DNA from: RGIG3528 sp045598045
GTDB lineage: Bacteria > Bacillota > Clostridia > Lachnospirales > Lachnospiraceae
Assembly (NCBI GenBank): GCA_045598045.1
Contig: JAZLLG010000061.1
Location: forward strand, 1 to 6,073
DNA length: 6,073 nucleotides
Reading direction: 5' to 3'
The number at the start of each line of letters is the position of its first letter. Position 1 is the stretch's first letter. A program made the position numbers and the translations under genes. This document shows positions 6,061 through 6,073 of the stretch, piece after piece. The notes beneath the pieces were generated by a model. That model did not search any database. It saw nothing but the letters and a program-made list of their open reading frames with translations, and had not been told where the DNA came from.

Positions 6061-6073
6061 GGAAGGAAAATGA
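6061..6073 (+). other. Possible RBS and start codon of a gene running off the right edge
   Basis: GGAAGG at 6061-6066 is followed after three bases by ATG at 6070-6072, and the window ends one base later. The purine-rich spacing is short but plausible for a start site. No protein sequence can be read, so the product is unknown. If real, its transcript must come through the gdhA terminator or from a promoter I could not identify in 5949-6010. Confidence 0.25.

Overview
The window reads as a chromosomal segment of a low-to-moderate GC Gram-positive anaerobe, most likely a Clostridia/Ruminococcaceae-type (Oscillospirales) gut or rumen bacterium. This is inferred from purine-rich GGAGG ribosome binding sites before nearly every gene, TTGACA/TATAAT-style promoters, a clostridial-type hexameric glutamate dehydrogenase and a clostridial-style hybrid histidine kinase. 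No phage, transposon, CRISPR, tRNA or rRNA sequence is visible. No database search was possible, so the species is not assigned.

Layout: (1) 37-1101, minus strand: galM, aldose 1-epimerase, a complete stand-alone gene. (2) 1102-1317: divergent intergenic region carrying a strong forward promoter (TTGACA-17-TATATT) overlapped by two adjacent inverted repeats. (3) 1318-4382, plus strand: a tight three-gene operon (gaps of 14 and 9 nt) encoding an XRE-type regulator with a long lysine-rich, histone H1-like tail, a multi-pass membrane protein of unknown family, and a membrane-bound hybrid histidine kinase ending in a receiver domain. A 14-bp hairpin just after the kinase stop probably ends the operon. 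(4) 4432-4601: promoter and leader of gdhA, with a perfect 22-bp palindrome just after the predicted transcription start. (5) 4602-5948, plus strand: gdhA, complete at 448 codons, followed by a textbook GC-rich terminator at 6011-6045. The last bases may hold the start of another gene.

How the genes fit together: galM (sugar anomer interconversion) and gdhA (ammonia/glutamate interconversion) are housekeeping genes with their own control regions. The middle operon is the least explained part. It has a DNA-binding protein, a membrane protein and a phosphorelay kinase, but no HPt domain and no response regulator with a DNA-binding output. A plausible inference is a membrane-signal-to-transcription module with autoregulation at the twin dyads. 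The signal, the phosphate acceptor and the targets cannot be read from this sequence.
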